Assembly: GCA_015655565.1 (NCBI GenBank)
Contig: JAATEU010000276.1
Location: 1-16,935 of the forward strand
DNA: 16,935 nucleotides
Source of the DNA: Clostridiales bacterium
GTDB lineage: Bacteria > Bacillota > Clostridia > Lachnospirales > Lachnospiraceae
Reading direction: 5' to 3'
Shown here: piece after piece, positions 15,096 through 16,935 of the stretch
Layout: each line of letters begins with the position of its first letter
Numbering within the stretch: position 1 is the first letter of the stretch
Position numbers and translations under genes: made by a program
The notes under the pieces: generated by a model
The model's database searches: none
The model's input: the letters and a program-made list of their open reading frames with translations, nothing else
What the model was told of the DNA's origin: nothing

Positions 15096-16838
15096 TTAGT
15101 AAGTAACAACAAAGGATAAGCCTTCAGGAGCATTGGTTAAATATAGTGTCTTATTATTACTGCTCTTGGAAATTACATAGGATGTGCCTGAGCCCCCCGT
15201 TACCGTTACCATATTAGAAGTTTCATCAACCTCTACCTGATAGGTTTTACCGTCTAAAAGGCCGCCTGAAAAAGTTACTGTCTTTAAGGTACTGCCTTTT
15301 GTACCGCTTACGGTTACTTCCTGGCCTGAATAGGTCCTGGTAGTATTCGTTGTATTTTTCCAGATACTGATTGCAGCTGCCTCATTGTTTAAGAAGCCCT
15401 GCAGGGTGGAAAGAAGTGAACTGTCCACCGTATAGGAAATACCGTTATACTTTACAACAACTTTTTTTAATTTTGTGTAGGAAACCGGCAGGGTATAAGA
15501 ACCGTCTGCGCTTTTCGTAATTGTTTTCGTAGATGTGATGCTTCCCGAAGAACCGCCGCCGGAGCCGGAACTGCTGCCGGAACTGCCGGAGGAGGTACTG
15601 CTGCCGGAACCGCTGACTGTTTCTGTCTGGGCATTCTCTCCTGCTCCGATTGTAACGGTAATTGTTACGTTGCCTGTAATGGCCGGAATAACCTCTTTGC
15701 TGGCAGCCGTAATGGTAGTTGCTTCAGCGCCTGGTAAAAGTGTTAAATTAAATTTCGCATTGGATACCAATGCCAGGGGTATACTTGTTGAAATTACAGT
15801 ACCCGAAGCATTATTCGTAACAGGAATTAGTGCTGTTGATGTTCCCGATATGCCAATAACCGACTTTGCATTAACGGTTAAGGCACTGATGGTGCCATTA
15901 TTTACAAGGCTTAAGACAGTATCTGCAGCATTAACGGCTATGGATGCACTTGCTGCCTTATCAATAATAATGTTTGCCTTAGGTGCCGACACGGTAATTA
16001 CATTACCAGCTGCTTTCTCAGTCCAGGTTGCGGCTTTGATTGCTTTAATTTCCACTTCTTTAAAAATTCCGTTAATCGTTATGTCTGCGTTTGGCGCATC
16101 TATAACAATTTTCTGTTTGCCGTAACTGCCTTCCGGGATGGCAAACGTGACTGCTTCCTACGTCTTTAAGGTAATCAGCCCGGCACCGCTTCCAAGCAGA
16201 TTTTCCAATTCCTTTTGTGTTGTAACGATTCCCTCTATACCTATGACTTTAATCGTTGCTTTATCAGATACACTGCTCGACGTTGTAGCGGTAATGACAG
16301 CCGTGCCTTCTTTTAAGGCCGTAAACTTACCCCATTTCCCCAATTTGATAACTTCCGGGTCACTGCTCTTCCAGGTCGTAGGATCGTTGGATGAGGACGG
16401 TGTCAAAGTTCGGTTCAAATCATATGCCTGCCCCGCATTTACCGTGGTAATTTTATTATTTATCACGATTTTTTCGGCAGGCTCTACAACCGTTACCTTA
16501 CCGGCCAGATAATAAGTAACCTTAGAGGTCGTTACCGTACAAATAATTGCAGCCGTACCCTTTTGAACACCTGTTACAACACCTTTACTATTTACTGTTG
16601 CAATTTTTTTGTTGCCGGACTTCCATTTGCAGGTTGCGTTTTTGATTGGGTTTTTAATATCCAGATCAATTTTCTTCCCTATCAGCACGGAACTTTCCGC
16701 TTTGGAGATTGCCGGCTGCGCCGCTGCTTCCACAGAAATGCCAAAACCGCCCGTAACCAATGATGACACCACCATTGCAGCAACCAATAACTTTGCAAGT
16801 ATGGTTCTAAGCATATTTGCTTTCTTACTCCTTGTCAT
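15096..16838 (-). pseudogene. Secreted Big_2 (Ig-like) surface protein gene interrupted by an in-frame TAG
   Basis: The intact reading would be about 580 residues. A basic signal peptide with cleavage near VEAAA-Q (residues 1-40) is followed by two Big_2 domains at about 41-117 and 118-198 (IATVNSKGVVTGVQKGTA; WGKFTALKEGTAVITAT). A beta-rich repeat domain then opens with TTQKELENLLGSGAGLITLKT. TAG at bases 16160-16158, codon 227, stops translation inside that domain. Reading on in the same frame gives E-A-V-T-F-A-I-P-E-G-S-Y and V-I-D-A-P-N-A-D, the expected continuation, down to the TAA at 15096, including a Gly/Ser linker around codons 420-445. A GTG at 16055 could mimic a start but has no domain boundary. 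No LPxTG-type signal is present at the C-terminus. The ATG at 16838 has AAAGGAG about ten bases upstream. As written, only a 226-residue secreted product with two Big_2 domains would be made. Confidence 0.88.
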
Positions 16839-16935
16839 GCCCTATCCGCTCCTTTTTCAGATAAACAATATCTGTTTTTTAGTTATATTCTTCGGCAGAT
16901 GAATCTCCCGGGAATAACATTTTTTATTCGTTTTA

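Noticed and set aside
15096..16055. Separate gene starting at GTG 16055
   Set aside because: The frame is continuous with the upstream part through the amber codon, there is no signal peptide, and the GTG falls in the middle of a domain.
15535..16125. Plus-strand frame of 196 codons rich in Pro, Glu and Leu
   Set aside because: It is antisense to the Gly/Ser linker and beta repeats of the Big_2 protein. The Pro/Glu/Leu bias is what antisense Gly/Ser codons produce.
16158..16160. TAG read as pyrrolysine or another recoded amino acid
   Set aside because: Several genes here end in TAG as a normal stop (for example the sortase, cpsC and the membrane protein at 12573), and no recoding element is visible. 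A plain nonsense mutation or read error is simpler.
16858..16874. Small inverted repeat CAGATA/TATCTG followed on the plus strand by TTTTTT
   Set aside because: The stem is only six A/T-rich pairs and there is no plus-strand gene ending there. On the minus strand it lies in the leader just upstream of the ribosome binding site of the surface-protein gene and looks incidental.
1..16935. CRISPR array, tRNA/rRNA genes, insertion sequences
   Set aside because: No regularly spaced repeats, no tRNA- or rRNA-like segment and no transposase or terminal inverted repeats were seen on either strand.

Overview
The window looks like a Gram-positive anaerobe of the Clostridia, most probably a Lachnospiraceae-type genome. 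This rests on the AT-rich sequence, strong AGGAGG ribosome binding sites, the CpsB/CpsC/CpsD phosphoregulatory trio, a sortase and a bacterial Ig-like (Big_2) surface protein. Every gene I support lies on the minus strand, so the locus reads from high to low coordinates. It is an exopolysaccharide/capsule cluster of the Wzx/Wzy type, cut at the window start inside the flippase gene.

In transcription order, the head (about 16.84-15.10 kb) is a secreted Big_2 surface-protein gene broken by one in-frame TAG. After a 195-base leader with competing inverted repeats comes the regulatory/envelope block (14.9-10.36 kb): a sortase fused to an acidic membrane-anchored N-terminal half, a four-helix membrane protein, a PHP-family tyrosine phosphatase (CpsB), a Wzz-type modulator (CpsC) and a BY-kinase (CpsD). 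A roughly 250-base spacer with two hairpins separates this from the biosynthetic block.

The biosynthetic block (10.1-0 kb) holds a DUF1972 rhamnosyltransferase-like GT, a GT4 enzyme, a 5' remnant of a pyruvyltransferase gene, a wzy polymerase split by one in-frame TAA, a GT2 enzyme, a short membrane protein that looks like a truncated second polymerase, a CysE-like O-acetyltransferase, a GT52/polysialyltransferase-like enzyme with E-D-G and HP motifs, a QueC-like PP-loop ATPase, a complete polysaccharide pyruvyltransferase and the 5' part of wzx. The distal part is visibly more AT-rich than the regulatory block, as expected of an exchangeable serotype cassette.

The intended pathway is assembly of a lipid-linked repeat unit by the GTs, acetyl and pyruvyl decoration, flipping by Wzx, polymerisation by Wzy, length control by CpsC/D/B, and possibly surface attachment involving the sortase. 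No initiating phosphoglycosyltransferase and no sialic-acid or rhamnose precursor genes are in the window. Four coding units are broken or truncated, so this allele may be decaying, phase-inactivated, or affected by consensus errors. The least explained gene is the QueC-like PP-loop ATPase, sitting between two enzymes expected to handle carboxylate-bearing sugars.
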